DNA of 12,562 nucleotides from an uncultured Collinsella sp. (GTDB lineage: Bacteria > Actinomycetota > Coriobacteriia > Coriobacteriales > Coriobacteriaceae), in assembly GCA_902470925.1 (NCBI GenBank), contig CABRIF010000075.1, positions 1-12,562 on the forward strand. The letters are read 5' to 3'. Numbering within the stretch: position 1 is the first letter of the stretch; each line of letters begins with the position of its first letter. Shown here piece after piece: positions 1 to 6,560 of the stretch. Position numbers and translations under genes: made by a program. A model generated the notes under the pieces. That model did not search any database, was not told the DNA's origin, and saw only the letters and a list, made by a program, of their open reading frames with translations.

Positions 1-46
1 AGATTCCTCTACGTCTCGTGGGCTCGGAGATGTGTATAAGAGACAG
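1..46. other. Illumina Nextera i7 adapter (not genomic)
   Basis: Positions 28-46 are the Tn5 mosaic end AGATGTGTATAAGAGACAG, preceded by the Nextera read-2 sequence GTCTCGTGGGCTCGG (13-27) and an 8-base index TCCTCTAC (5-12) that matches, from memory, index N712. The same 45 bases recur inverted at 12518-12562. This is library adapter left on the contig; genomic sequence starts at 47. Confidence 0.97.
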
Positions 47-102
47 TTCTAGCAGCCTGCCTGCAGGGATGTTCAAATCGGATTCTCTTTATCTCGAATC
101 AT

Positions 103-216
103 CTGTTTAATAACAGTGAAACAAACTGACCGTTCACCGTCAAAATCATACCGTTTACCGGAGTCTGTTTCATTCTGCCGTACAGTTTGTTTCACAAAAG
201 AATACTATCTGAAACA
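103..216 (+). promoter_or_regulatory. Promoter region with TGAAACA operator array upstream of the PTS operon
   Basis: The heptamer TGAAACA or its complement TGTTTCA occurs four times in 100 bases: 117-123 (forward), 166-172 (reverse), 188-194 (reverse) and 210-216 (forward). The last three start exactly 22 bases apart, about two helical turns. Copies 1 and 3 lie inside a perfect 13-base inverted repeat, GTGAAACAAACTG at 116-128 and CAGTTTGTTTCAC at 183-195. A TACTAT box at 203-208 could be the -10, which would put the start of transcription near 215, inside the last heptamer; no good -35 is visible. This layout suits repression, and the downstream RpiR regulator is the natural candidate. Copies and spacing are seen; regulator and promoter are inferred. 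Confidence 0.6.
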
Positions 217-244
217 ACGAACCACCACGGATGGAGGAGCAGAG

Positions 245-727
245 ATGTCGAACGATTTCGAAATCGCGCGCGTGATCGATGAGAAGCTCATCGCGCTCGA
301 CATGGACGTGAGCACGAAGGACGAGATGCTGTCCGCGCTCACCGACTTGCTTGATCGCCAGGGAAAGCTCAATGACCGCGCGGCATTTTTGGACGACGTG
401 ATGTGGCGCGAGGGAGAGGGGCAGACCGGCATCGGCATGGGTGTGGCCATTCCGCACGGCAAATCCGAGGGCGTGAATGAAACGGCTCTTGCGATCGGCG
501 TGTCAAAGAAGCCGCTCGCCTGGGAATCGCTTGACGACGAGCCGGTGGGGGTTGTGATTCTGTTCGCCGTGACGCAGGGCGATTCGGACGTTGTCCACCT
601 CAAATTGCTGCAGCATGTGGCGCGCCTGCTGGCGCACGAGAGCTTCGCGGAGCGTCTGCATCGGGTGAAGACGTCGCAGGAGATGCTGGCGCTGCTGCAA
701 TCCGATCCAGATGCATTCGATGACTGA
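245..727 (+). CDS. PTS fructose-family EIIA component
   Basis: A 160-residue single-domain EIIA of the fructose/mannitol type (PTS_EIIA_2). This cytoplasmic protein takes phosphate from HPr and passes it to EIIB. The phosphorylated histidine is His71 in the motif GVAIPHGKS, and a second conserved histidine region follows at 118-124 (VHLKLLQH). The start at 245 is chosen because GGAGGAG lies just upstream and the family domain begins there. The frame is open back to a GTG at 116, but that extension has no ribosome site, no family similarity and crosses the operator array. It is first in the operon, followed after a 90-base gap by EIIB. Family assignment is firm; the sugar is not known from this gene alone. 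Confidence 0.92.
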   Translation: MSNDFEIARVIDEKLIALDMDVSTKDEMLSALTDLLDRQGKLNDRAAFLDDVMWREGEGQTGIGMGVAIPHGKSEGVNETALAIGVSKKPLAWESLDDEPVGVVILFAVTQGDSDVVHLKLLQHVARLLAHESFAERLHRVKTSQEMLALLQSDPDAFDD

Positions 728-757
728 TTGCATCGCCTGAATCCATCTAAGACGTTC

Positions 758-778
758 CCGGATAGGGTGCCCATCCGG
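758..778 (+). other. Intercistronic hairpin between EIIA and EIIB
   Basis: CCGGAT (758-763) pairs with ATCCGG (773-778) around a 9-base loop. No T-run follows, so it is not a standard terminator. It may stabilise or tune the mRNA between EIIA and EIIB; function is inferred. Confidence 0.4.
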
Positions 779-817
779 ACACAGGACGTTGTGCGGGCAC
801 GAAGAAGGGGTTGGGTC

Positions 818-1126
818 ATGAAGCTGGTAGGGGTTTGCGCCTGCACGAGCGGGATCGCGCACACGTACATGGCCAAGGAAAAGCTGGTGAAGGCGGCCCA
901 GGCTCTGGGGCATGAGATCCACGTTGAGACCCAGGGCACCATCGGCGTCGAGGATGAGCTCACGCCCGAGCAGATTACTGAGGCGGACGCCGTGATTCTG
1001 GCAATCGACATCAAGATCGACACGGCCCGCTTCAAGGGCAAGCGCGTCATGGAGGTGCCGACCGGCATCGTGCTGAAAGCGCCGAAGCAGATCATCAACA
1101 AGATCGAGGAGAGCTTGAACCAGTAA
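818..1126 (+). CDS. PTS fructose-family EIIB component
   Basis: A 102-residue EIIB of the fructose type (PTS_IIB_fruc). It receives phosphate from EIIA on a cysteine and hands it to the sugar crossing through EIIC. The active-site cysteine is Cys9 in the N-terminal motif CACTSGIAHTYMA, the family's ACPTGIAHT loop with Ser in place of the usual residue. The C-terminal KGKRVMEVPT stretch is also family-typical. Length equals the usual free-standing IIB domain. The ATG at 818 is preferred to the upstream frame opening at 728 because the conserved domain starts at residue 1 and a GAAGAAGGGG purine stretch precedes it. It lies 50 bases before EIIC. Separate A, B and C polypeptides resemble the Frw/Frv arrangement rather than the fused FruA. 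Confidence 0.92.
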   Translation: MKLVGVCACTSGIAHTYMAKEKLVKAAQALGHEIHVETQGTIGVEDELTPEQITEADAVILAIDIKIDTARFKGKRVMEVPTGIVLKAPKQIINKIEESLNQ

Positions 1127-1130
1127 CTGA

Positions 1131-1150
1131 TGCGCCGCGCCTGCGGTGCG
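1131..1150 (+). other. Intercistronic hairpin between EIIB and EIIC
   Basis: TGCGCCGC (1131-1138) folds on GCGGTGCG (1143-1150), eight pairs including two G-T wobbles, with a 4-base loop. There is no T-run. It sits 5 bases after the EIIB stop and just before the EIIC ribosome site (AAAGGGG). Role unknown. Confidence 0.35.
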
Positions 1151-1176
1151 GCATCGAATCGGAAAGGGGTTTACAC

Positions 1177-1443
1177 ATGAAAGGTAAGTTCACGGTTGCC
1201 GAGATCAAGAAGCACGTGCTGACCGCCATCAGCTATCTGCTTCCGTTGATCGTGGCCTCGGGTTTGCTGATCGCGATCGGCAATCTCGCCGGCGGCGCAA
1301 GCATGGAGTCCATGGACGATCTGACCGTCCCCAACATGCTCACCTCCATCGGCGTCATGGGCATGGGCTTGATTCCTGCGTTCATCGGCGGCTACATCGC
1401 CTACTCGGTTGCCGACCGCCCCGGTATCGCGCCGGGTTCCTGA
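1177..1443 (+). CDS. PTS fructose-family EIIC, N-terminal part (frame broken)
   Basis: The first 88 residues of a membrane EIIC permease (PTS_EIIC fructose family), which forms the sugar channel. It contains the first two predicted membrane segments (about 15-38 and 52-75) and ends in ADRPGIAPGS followed by TGA at 1441-1443. In intact homologues PGIAPGF continues straight into the next helix. Adding one T to the GGTTCC run at 1436-1440 would give PGIAPGFLMGMIASF and join this piece to the frame that opens at 1443, so the gene is frameshifted rather than short. The TGA overlaps the ATG of the second piece (TGATG), so re-initiation could yield two chains. Sequencing error, true mutation and a working split gene cannot be told apart here. 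Confidence 0.8.
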   Translation: MKGKFTVAEIKKHVLTAISYLLPLIVASGLLIAIGNLAGGASMESMDDLTVPNMLTSIGVMGMGLIPAFIGGYIAYSVADRPGIAPGS

Positions 1444-2288
1444 TGGGTATGATCGCCTCGTTTTTGAACGCAGGCTTTCTGGGCGGCCTGATCGGCGGTT
1501 TGCTGGTGGGCTATGTTGCCTTGGCAATTGAGATCTACCTCGGCCCGCATGTGCCGAAGTGGGCGCAGGCGCTAATGCCCATGATGATCGTGCCGACGCT
1601 GTCGTCGATCATCGCCGGCTTCATCATGTACTTCGTGCTGGGCACGCCGCTCCAGGCCTTCACGATGGCGCTGACCAACTTCATCACCGGGCTCGATCAG
1701 AGCCAGAAGGTGCTGTACGGATTCATCATCGGCTGGATCGGCTGCATCGATTACGGCGGAGCGATCTCGAAGGTGCCGAACCTGATCTGCGACGGCTTGA
1801 TGGCGGACGGCATCTACGGTCCTGAGGGTATCAAGGTGCTCGCCGCCATGGTCCCGCCGTTCGGCGTGACGTTCGGCCTGCTGCTGTCGAAGCTCGTCAA
1901 GAAGCCGATTTTCAAGAAGTCCGAGGAGGAGAACATCAAAGTTGCGTTCCCCATGGGCGTCTGCATGATCTCCGAGGGCGTTATTCCCATCGCCATGAAC
2001 GACTTGATCCGCACGGTCATCTCCACCTCTATCGGCTGCGGCGTGTGCGGTGCCATCGTGTTCTCTATGGGTGTTGAGAGCATGGTTCCCTCGGGCGGCG
2101 TGTTCGTGATCCCCACGATGACCAACCCGCTCTGGGCTGTTGTGGGCCTGCTGGTGGGCTCCTGCGTGACCGCGATCTTGCTCGTGCTCATCAAAAAGCC
2201 GCTGAAGGCCGATGAAATCGACGACTTGGCCGTGGCACACGACGAGGAAGAGGTCGAGGTCGACCTGTCTGGTTTCTCCCTGACGTAA
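1443..2288 (+). CDS. PTS fructose-family EIIC, main C-terminal part (frame broken)
   Basis: 281 residues holding the rest of the fructose-type EIIC. It shows NAGFLGGLIGGLLVGYV, then a DYGGAISK segment corresponding to the conserved DMGGPVNK region, AAMVPPFG, an ISEGVIPIA segment (the family's TEGAIPF) and VPSGGVFVIP (the PHGGIF-like substrate region). It has several hydrophobic helices and ends in an acidic tail. Together with the first piece it would be about 370 residues, normal for a IIC domain. The ATG at 1443 overlaps the preceding stop in a TGATG, and no separate ribosome site is evident. Whether the protein is functional depends on the frameshift near 1440. The substrate is unproven; fructose or another ketose is likely from family and context. 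Confidence 0.85.
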   Translation: MGMIASFLNAGFLGGLIGGLLVGYVALAIEIYLGPHVPKWAQALMPMMIVPTLSSIIAGFIMYFVLGTPLQAFTMALTNFITGLDQSQKVLYGFIIGWIGCIDYGGAISKVPNLICDGLMADGIYGPEGIKVLAAMVPPFGVTFGLLLSKLVKKPIFKKSEEENIKVAFPMGVCMISEGVIPIAMNDLIRTVISTSIGCGVCGAIVFSMGVESMVPSGGVFVIPTMTNPLWAVVGLLVGSCVTAILLVLIKKPLKADEIDDLAVAHDEEEVEVDLSGFSLT

Positions 2289-2298
2289 GGGCTTCTCA

Positions 2299-2347
2299 GA
2301 TGTGCGGCCCCGCTTGCTCCCGTGCTGGTGTGCTGGGGCCGCGCATC
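2299..2347 (+). other. Long GC-rich hairpin between EIIC and first aldolase
   Basis: Positions 2299-2311 (GATGTGCGGCCCC) pair with 2335-2347 (GGGGCCGCGCATC): 13 pairs, one of them G-T, around a 23-base loop. It lies 10 bases after the EIIC stop. No T-run follows, so it is unlikely to be a full Rho-independent terminator. It could set a processing or stability boundary between transporter and enzyme mRNA; function is inferred. Confidence 0.55.
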
Positions 2348-2422
2348 GATACTCGCTCGCGTCGGGGCAAGGGCGATCGGCGCGGACGGTACAGCTGGTT
2401 TTCGAACGGAAAGGAGTGATTG

Positions 2423-3280
2423 ATGTACGAATCGATGGACGGCATGCTCGCCCGGGCAAATGCGGGAGGCTATGCGGTCATGGCGATCAACGCCTTCAAC
2501 CTTGAGACGGCTCGCGGTGTCATCACGGCTGCTGAGGAGTTGCGCGCCCCGATCATTATCGATTTGCTGCAAGATCACGTGAAGGCGTATTTCGATTGCG
2601 ATATCCTGACGGCGCCTATCGTGAAGATGGCGCAGGCGGCATGCGTGCCCGTAGCGATCAACCTCGACCACGGTCACGATATCGCCCATCTCAAGCGCTG
2701 CCTGCATGAGGGTTTCTCGAGCGTGATGTGCGACGCTTCGGCGCACCCGCTCGAGGAGAATATCCGCATCACACGCAGCGTGGTGGAGCTTGCGCAGGTG
2801 TACGGGGCCTCGGTAGAGGCCGAGGTCGGCAACATGGGGTGCGCGGTGGGAGAGGGCGCCCATATGACCGATGCATCCATGTATACCGACCCTGACGCCG
2901 CGATCGAGTTCATTCAGCAGACCGGCGTGACGGCGCTGGCGGTTTCCTACGGTTCCACACATGGCGACTATCCCGAAGGGTACGTTCCCGAGTTTCGCTT
3001 CGAGATCGTGGAGAAGATCAAGGCGGCCACGGGATGCCCGCTCGTGCTGCACGGCGGCTCGGGCGCGGGTGAGGCGAACATGCGCCGCTCCGTTCAGGCG
3101 GGCATCAACAAGATCAACGTCGGAACCGACTATATGGTCGCGCAGCGCACGTTTATGGCCCAGGCGCTTGCCGAGGACCCGCAGGCCGATTATCCGCAGC
3201 TCGTCCAGGATAGCTGGCGCGCTGGTGTCGACGTGATCAAGCGCTACATCGAGCTGTCCGGATCGGCCGGGCGCGCATAG
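2423..3280 (+). CDS. Class II ketose-bisphosphate aldolase (first copy)
   Basis: 285 residues of the zinc-dependent class II fructose/tagatose-bisphosphate aldolase family (FbaA/GatY/KbaY type), a cytoplasmic TIM barrel that cleaves a ketose phosphate to DHAP and an aldehyde. Visible sites are Asp82 (proton transfer) and zinc ligands His83 in NLDHGHD, His180 in YGSTHGDYP and His210 in LVLHGGSG. Glu134 lies in SVEAEVG, and a DHAP-phosphate loop KINVGTD spans 230-236. The ATG at 2423 follows AAGGAG at the right distance; a TTG just upstream is less likely. It differs from the second aldolase in the phosphate loop (GTDYMVAQ instead of SSDYKSAF), so the two probably do not have the same substrate. 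Context ties it to the sugar brought in by the PTS. Confidence 0.88.
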   Translation: MYESMDGMLARANAGGYAVMAINAFNLETARGVITAAEELRAPIIIDLLQDHVKAYFDCDILTAPIVKMAQAACVPVAINLDHGHDIAHLKRCLHEGFSSVMCDASAHPLEENIRITRSVVELAQVYGASVEAEVGNMGCAVGEGAHMTDASMYTDPDAAIEFIQQTGVTALAVSYGSTHGDYPEGYVPEFRFEIVEKIKAATGCPLVLHGGSGAGEANMRRSVQAGINKINVGTDYMVAQRTFMAQALAEDPQADYPQLVQDSWRAGVDVIKRYIELSGSAGRA

Positions 3281-3291
3281 GTACCCCGCCG

Positions 3292-3306
3292 TCCCGGTGC
3301 ACGGGA
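3292..3306 (+). other. Short hairpin between the two aldolase genes
   Basis: TCCCG (3292-3296) pairs with CGGGA (3302-3306) around a 5-base loop in the 86-base gap. It is short and has no T-run; it is recorded mainly because nearly every gap in this operon holds a hairpin. Confidence 0.25.
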
Positions 3307-3366
3307 GTCCACCGCGCAAAGGTGACGGCAGGAAATATCAGAAAGACTATTCAAAGGAGAACAACG

Positions 3367-4269
3367 ATGCTTATCAACATGAACCAGATGCTCGAGATGG
3401 CCAAGAAGGAGCATTTCGCGGTCGGTGCGTTCAACGTGTCCGAGTCCAATCTGTTCCGCACTGTGGTGGAGGCGGCCGAGGCCAACGACGCCCCTGCGAT
3501 CATCGCCGTGCATCCCACCGAGCTGGACTATTGCAAGGATGATTTCATCAAGTACGTGGTCGCGCGCTGCTCCAACAGCCCGGTGCCGTTCGTGATCCAT
3601 ATGGACCATGGCGACAGCATCGAGAGCATCATGCGTGCGGTCCACTGCGGCTTCACCTCCGTCATGATCGACGGCTCGGCGCTGCCGTTCGAGGAGAACA
3701 TCGCCAAGACCGCCGAGGTGGTGCGCTACTGCCACATGGTCGACGTGTCGGTTGAGGGCGAACTCGGCACCATCGGTGACACCGGCACCTCCATCGAGGG
3801 CGGTATGACCGAGGTCATCTACACCGATCCGGCCGATGCGAAGAAGTTCGTCGAGGCGACCGGCGTCGACACGCTCGCCGTCGCCATCGGCACCTGCCAT
3901 GGCCTGTATCCCAAGGGCGTGACGCCGAAGCTGCGCATGGACGTGCTCGAGGCCATCAAGGAGCAGGTCGACCTGCCGCTCGTGCTGCACGGTGGCTCCG
4001 GCAACCCCGATTCCGAGATCGCCGAGGCCGTGAAGATCGGTATCCAGAAGGTGAACATCTCCTCCGACTACAAGAGCGCGTTCTTCCTCAAGGCGCGTGA
4101 GATTCTGTCCCAGGAGGGCTCCGGCTGGGATCCCAACAACCTGTTCCCGGAGTGCATCGAGGCCGGCAAGGCGGTTATCAAGCAGAAGATGGAGCTGTTC
4201 GGCTGCGTGGGCGCGGCGCGTTTCTATCGCGAGTCCGCCGAGCCCCAGTGGCGCCAGGCGCTGAACTAG
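3367..4269 (+). CDS. Class II ketose-bisphosphate aldolase (second copy)
   Basis: 300 residues, same superfamily as the preceding gene but clearly diverged. Catalytic Asp80 and zinc ligand His81 are in HMDHGD, the other ligands are His178 (GTCHGLYPKG) and His208 (LVLHGGSG), Glu132 is in SVEGELG, and the phosphate loop VNISSDYKSAF covers 229-239. The GTCHGLYP and SSD motifs recall, from memory, the YdjI-like branch as much as KbaY/GatY. The start at 3367 is set by AAAGGAG at 3353-3359; an upstream ATG at 3322 lacks a ribosome site. It is the last gene before a hairpin and a new promoter. Two unlike aldolases beside one PTS suggest two cleavage substrates or a division of labour; this is inference. 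Confidence 0.88.
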   Translation: MLINMNQMLEMAKKEHFAVGAFNVSESNLFRTVVEAAEANDAPAIIAVHPTELDYCKDDFIKYVVARCSNSPVPFVIHMDHGDSIESIMRAVHCGFTSVMIDGSALPFEENIAKTAEVVRYCHMVDVSVEGELGTIGDTGTSIEGGMTEVIYTDPADAKKFVEATGVDTLAVAIGTCHGLYPKGVTPKLRMDVLEAIKEQVDLPLVLHGGSGNPDSEIAEAVKIGIQKVNISSDYKSAFFLKAREILSQEGSGWDPNNLFPECIEAGKAVIKQKMELFGCVGAARFYRESAEPQWRQALN

Positions 4270-4318
4270 GCTGCATGCGCCTGCGTGTAGCGAAGCGCTC
4301 CGCAGCAAGCGGTCCGGT

Positions 4319-4356
4319 GCGGTGAGGGGTCCAGGATGCCTGCGGCCTCTCACCGC
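4319..4356 (+). terminator. Possible terminator-like hairpin after the aldolases
   Basis: GCGGTGAG (4319-4326) pairs perfectly with CTCACCGC (4349-4356), extendable inward by a wobble and two G-C pairs, and the loop holds a nested CAGG/CCTG. Only a weak CTCCTTT follows, so termination is uncertain. It separates the aldolases from the next promoter. Confidence 0.35.
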
Positions 4357-4379
4357 GTGGGCGCTCCTTTGGTGAAAAC

Positions 4380-4408
4380 TTGCCGGGGGGGGGGAGCTTC
4401 GTTACCAT
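4380..4408 (+). promoter_or_regulatory. Putative promoter of the RpiR-ROK pair with a G10 tract in the spacer
   Basis: TTGCCG (4380-4385) and TACCAT (4403-4408) match the -35 and -10 consensus at four of six bases each, with exactly 17 bases between them. Ten consecutive G residues (4385-4394) fill more than half of the spacer. The start codon at 4442 is 34 bases downstream of the -10. Promoter boxes are inferred; the tract is seen directly. Confidence 0.5.
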
Positions 4409-4441
4409 CAACTCAGCTTACGGAAGGAGCGGTGAGGGCAT

Positions 4442-5311
4442 ATGCAGCCACGGGGGAGCGTCATCAACGAGATCTGCTCGCTGTACGATTCGCTGAGCGA
4501 ACGCGATCGCCGTGTGGCCGATTTCGTCATGGCGAACCAGCTTGAGGTTCCGTCGATGACCACGCGCGAAATCGCGCAGGGAAGTTCCGTGTCCGCCGCC
4601 ACCGTGTCGCGCTTCGTGCGCCGTTTGGGATACGAGAGCTTTTCGAGCCTTCGGTACGCCATCCAGCGGGACAATGCCGACGCACGGGCCGCCGTGCTCC
4701 CGTCCCATGCGGTGTCGCTGTCCGATCCGGCGGGCGCCCTGCAGACGGTCATGATGGCCAAGGCGCAGGAGCTGCAGGATACGATCACCCTGCTCGATGA
4801 GCGCCAGCTCGTGCGGGCGGTTCAGCTGATCGAGCGATCGGCCTCGGTGGTGTTCGGCGCGGTGGGCAATACGATTCCTGCGGCCCTCTCCGCTTCGTTT
4901 CTTATCGCGCAGCTCGGCTTGCGGGCGCACTGCGCCCCCACGACCGAGGCGATGATGCTCGAGTCGCTGTTGCTCACACCGCGCGACGTCGTGGTGTTCA
5001 TCTCGAAATCGGGCCATTCCAAGCGCTTGAATACGATGATGGACAACGCACTCGATTCCGACACGCCGACGGTCGTGATCACGAACCAGCCGGCATCTCC
5101 CTTGGCGCGCCGCGCCACGTGCGTTTTGCATGCCGCAACGCGCGACAAGGTCCTGTCATCCGATCTCCCGTTCTCTCACAATTCGATCAACTACATTGTC
5201 GAGGTGCTGTTCCTCTTGCTGAGCTCCGACGTTCCCAACCTGCGGGCGCACGCCGACCTGCTGTGGAAGTCGCTTGGCGAGGACAAGGGCGTATCGGGCG
5301 AAGTGTTCTAG
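4442..5311 (+). CDS. RpiR-family transcriptional regulator (HTH plus SIS domain)
   Basis: 289 residues with the two-domain RpiR/MurR layout. An N-terminal HTH spans about 1-77, with the recognition segment SAATVSRFVRRLGYESF at 51-67. A C-terminal SIS phosphosugar-binding domain spans about 120-265, including VVFGAVGNT (136-144) and VVFISKSGHSKR (183-194). Such proteins bind a sugar phosphate and switch a nearby catabolic operon. It probably controls the PTS-aldolase operon upstream, where a TGAAACA array sits, and perhaps itself. The ATG at 4442 is the first good start; GGAAGGAG lies 12 bases away and a nearer GAGGG is also present. The ROK kinase follows after 68 bases. Family is sure; effector and exact targets are inferred. 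Confidence 0.88.
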   Translation: MQPRGSVINEICSLYDSLSERDRRVADFVMANQLEVPSMTTREIAQGSSVSAATVSRFVRRLGYESFSSLRYAIQRDNADARAAVLPSHAVSLSDPAGALQTVMMAKAQELQDTITLLDERQLVRAVQLIERSASVVFGAVGNTIPAALSASFLIAQLGLRAHCAPTTEAMMLESLLLTPRDVVVFISKSGHSKRLNTMMDNALDSDTPTVVITNQPASPLARRATCVLHAATRDKVLSSDLPFSHNSINYIVEVLFLLLSSDVPNLRAHADLLWKSLGEDKGVSGEVF

Positions 5312-5379
5312 CCTGCCGGATGCCGCGCTGCCTGGCAGCTCGACGATGTCGTTGCTCTTGCCAGAAGGAGGCATCTGCC

Positions 5380-6276
5380 ATGCAACAGCCACTCATCGGC
5401 GCAATCGAGGCGGGCGGTACCAAGATGGTGCTGGCCTGCGGATATGCGGACGGCACCGTCGTCGAGCGCGCGAGCATCCCCACCCGGGAGCCGGCCGAGA
5501 CCATCCCGGCCATGATCTCCTGGTTCGCCGAGCGTGGGCCCGCCGCCTTGGGCATCGCGGCGTTCGGCCCCACCGGGGTGCGGCCGTCCTCGCCCGACTA
5601 CGGCCGCATTCTGCAAACGCCCAAGCTCGCGTGGCGCGGGTTCGACTTTCTCGGGGCCATGCGCGACGGCCTGGGCGTGCCGTGCGGCTACGATACGGAT
5701 GTGAACGGCGCCTGCCTGGGCGAGGTGCTCTTCGGCGCCGCTCGCGGTCTGGAAACCGTGCTCTACCTCACGGTGGGCACCGGCATCGGCGCGGGGGTGT
5801 ACGCGGAGGGGCATCTGCTCCACGGCATGCTGCACCCCGAGGCGGGCCACATCGAGCTCGCCCGTGTCCCGGGCGACGAGGCCTTTGCCGGCGTGTGCCC
5901 CAGTCATCCGAGCTGCTTCGAGGGCTTGGCCTCGGGCCCTGCGGTAATGCGGCGCTACGGCGTGCCACGCGCCTCCCAGCTCGCCGATGACGAGCACTTC
6001 CTTGAGCTGGAGAGCTCCTATATCGCCCAGGGCCTGCTCGCCTATATGCACGTGCTGTCGCCGCAGCGCATCGTGCTCGGCGGCGGCGTGCCCGACCACG
6101 CGCCGGCCCTCATGCCCCGCGTGCGCGCCAAGGTCCTCGCGCGCAACGCCGGCTACCTGTCCGCCCCGGAGCTTGCGGACATCGACACCTACATCGTGGC
6201 GCCCGGCTGCGACGGCAACCAGGGCGTGCTCGGCGCCATCGCCCTCGGCGCCGAGGCACTCGCGCAGGCTTCCTAG
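5380..6276 (+). CDS. ROK-family sugar kinase, fructokinase-like
   Basis: 298 residues of the ROK family. The ATP-binding motif GAIEAGGTK is at 7-15, the catalytic Asp107 is in DTDVNGA, and a TVGTGIGAGV phosphate motif is at 131-140. The zinc site is His157 (HPEAGHIE) with Cys173, His176 and Cys179 (CPSHPSC), directly followed by FEGLASGPA. This zinc module and EGLASGPA are typical of the ROK fructokinase branch (GmuE/YdhR-like), which makes fructose-6-phosphate from ATP and fructose. AGAAGGAGG sits 8 bases before the ATG at 5380. It is coexpressed with the RpiR regulator. In this locus it could act on free ketose or, more speculatively, add a second phosphate to the PTS product. Family is firm; substrate is inferred. 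Confidence 0.88.
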   Translation: MQQPLIGAIEAGGTKMVLACGYADGTVVERASIPTREPAETIPAMISWFAERGPAALGIAAFGPTGVRPSSPDYGRILQTPKLAWRGFDFLGAMRDGLGVPCGYDTDVNGACLGEVLFGAARGLETVLYLTVGTGIGAGVYAEGHLLHGMLHPEAGHIELARVPGDEAFAGVCPSHPSCFEGLASGPAVMRRYGVPRASQLADDEHFLELESSYIAQGLLAYMHVLSPQRIVLGGGVPDHAPALMPRVRAKVLARNAGYLSAPELADIDTYIVAPGCDGNQGVLGAIALGAEALAQAS

Positions 6277-6289
6277 GCGCTGCCACACG

Positions 6290-6309
6290 CGCAGCGCGCA
6301 GTCGCTGCG
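6290..6309 (+). terminator. Possible hairpin terminator after the ROK kinase
   Basis: CGCAGCG (6290-6296) pairs perfectly with CGCTGCG (6303-6309) around a 6-base loop, starting 13 bases after the stop. There is no T-run, so it is only a candidate for termination or 3'-end protection. Confidence 0.3.
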
Positions 6310-6560
6310 TGCGCGATACCTGCCGCGAAAGCAGCGGACGATGCAATGCGCCCCGGCCTCACGCCGCTCATGCATGTGGGTTTCGAAGGGGATGCGGGCC
6401 GTGTGGATTGGGCCGCATCCCGCGGTGGCGCACGCGACGCATGGGCAATCGAGCGCTTGGAAAAGAGGTCCAGCAACGAAGCGTGGCCTCATCGGGGCGG
6501 TCTGCATCAAAAACCGGGGCGCAGCTCAGATTCTCGGAGCCCAATGTGCGCGCCGGCGGG
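6310..6560. other. Convergent intergenic region, no gene seen
   Basis: This stretch lies between the ends of the ROK kinase (+) and treR (-). It holds a seven-pair hairpin (6391-6397 with 6413-6419, GATGCGG/CCGCATC) and a run of five A at 6509-6513, which on the - strand would be a T-run downstream of treR behind a weak GCTC/GAGC stem. Open frames here are not convincing genes. Confidence 0.4.

Noticed and set aside
116..244. GTG start at 116 giving a 203-residue EIIA
   Set aside because: The extra 43 residues have no family similarity or ribosome site and overlap the operator array; ATG 245 has GGAGGAG.
1432..1446. Programmed -1 frameshift in EIIC
   Set aside because: The local sequence GGGTTCC is not a canonical X XXY YYZ slippery heptamer and no downstream stimulatory structure was recognised; one missing T explains it more simply.
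1814..3319. 501-residue open frame on the - strand
   Set aside because: It lies opposite EIIC and the first aldolase, both of which carry clear family motifs; long antisense frames are common in GC-rich DNA.
5308..6510. 400-residue open frame on the - strand opposite the ROK kinase
   Set aside because: The + strand frame has the full ROK motif set; the antisense product is His/Arg/Gly-rich with no recognisable domain.
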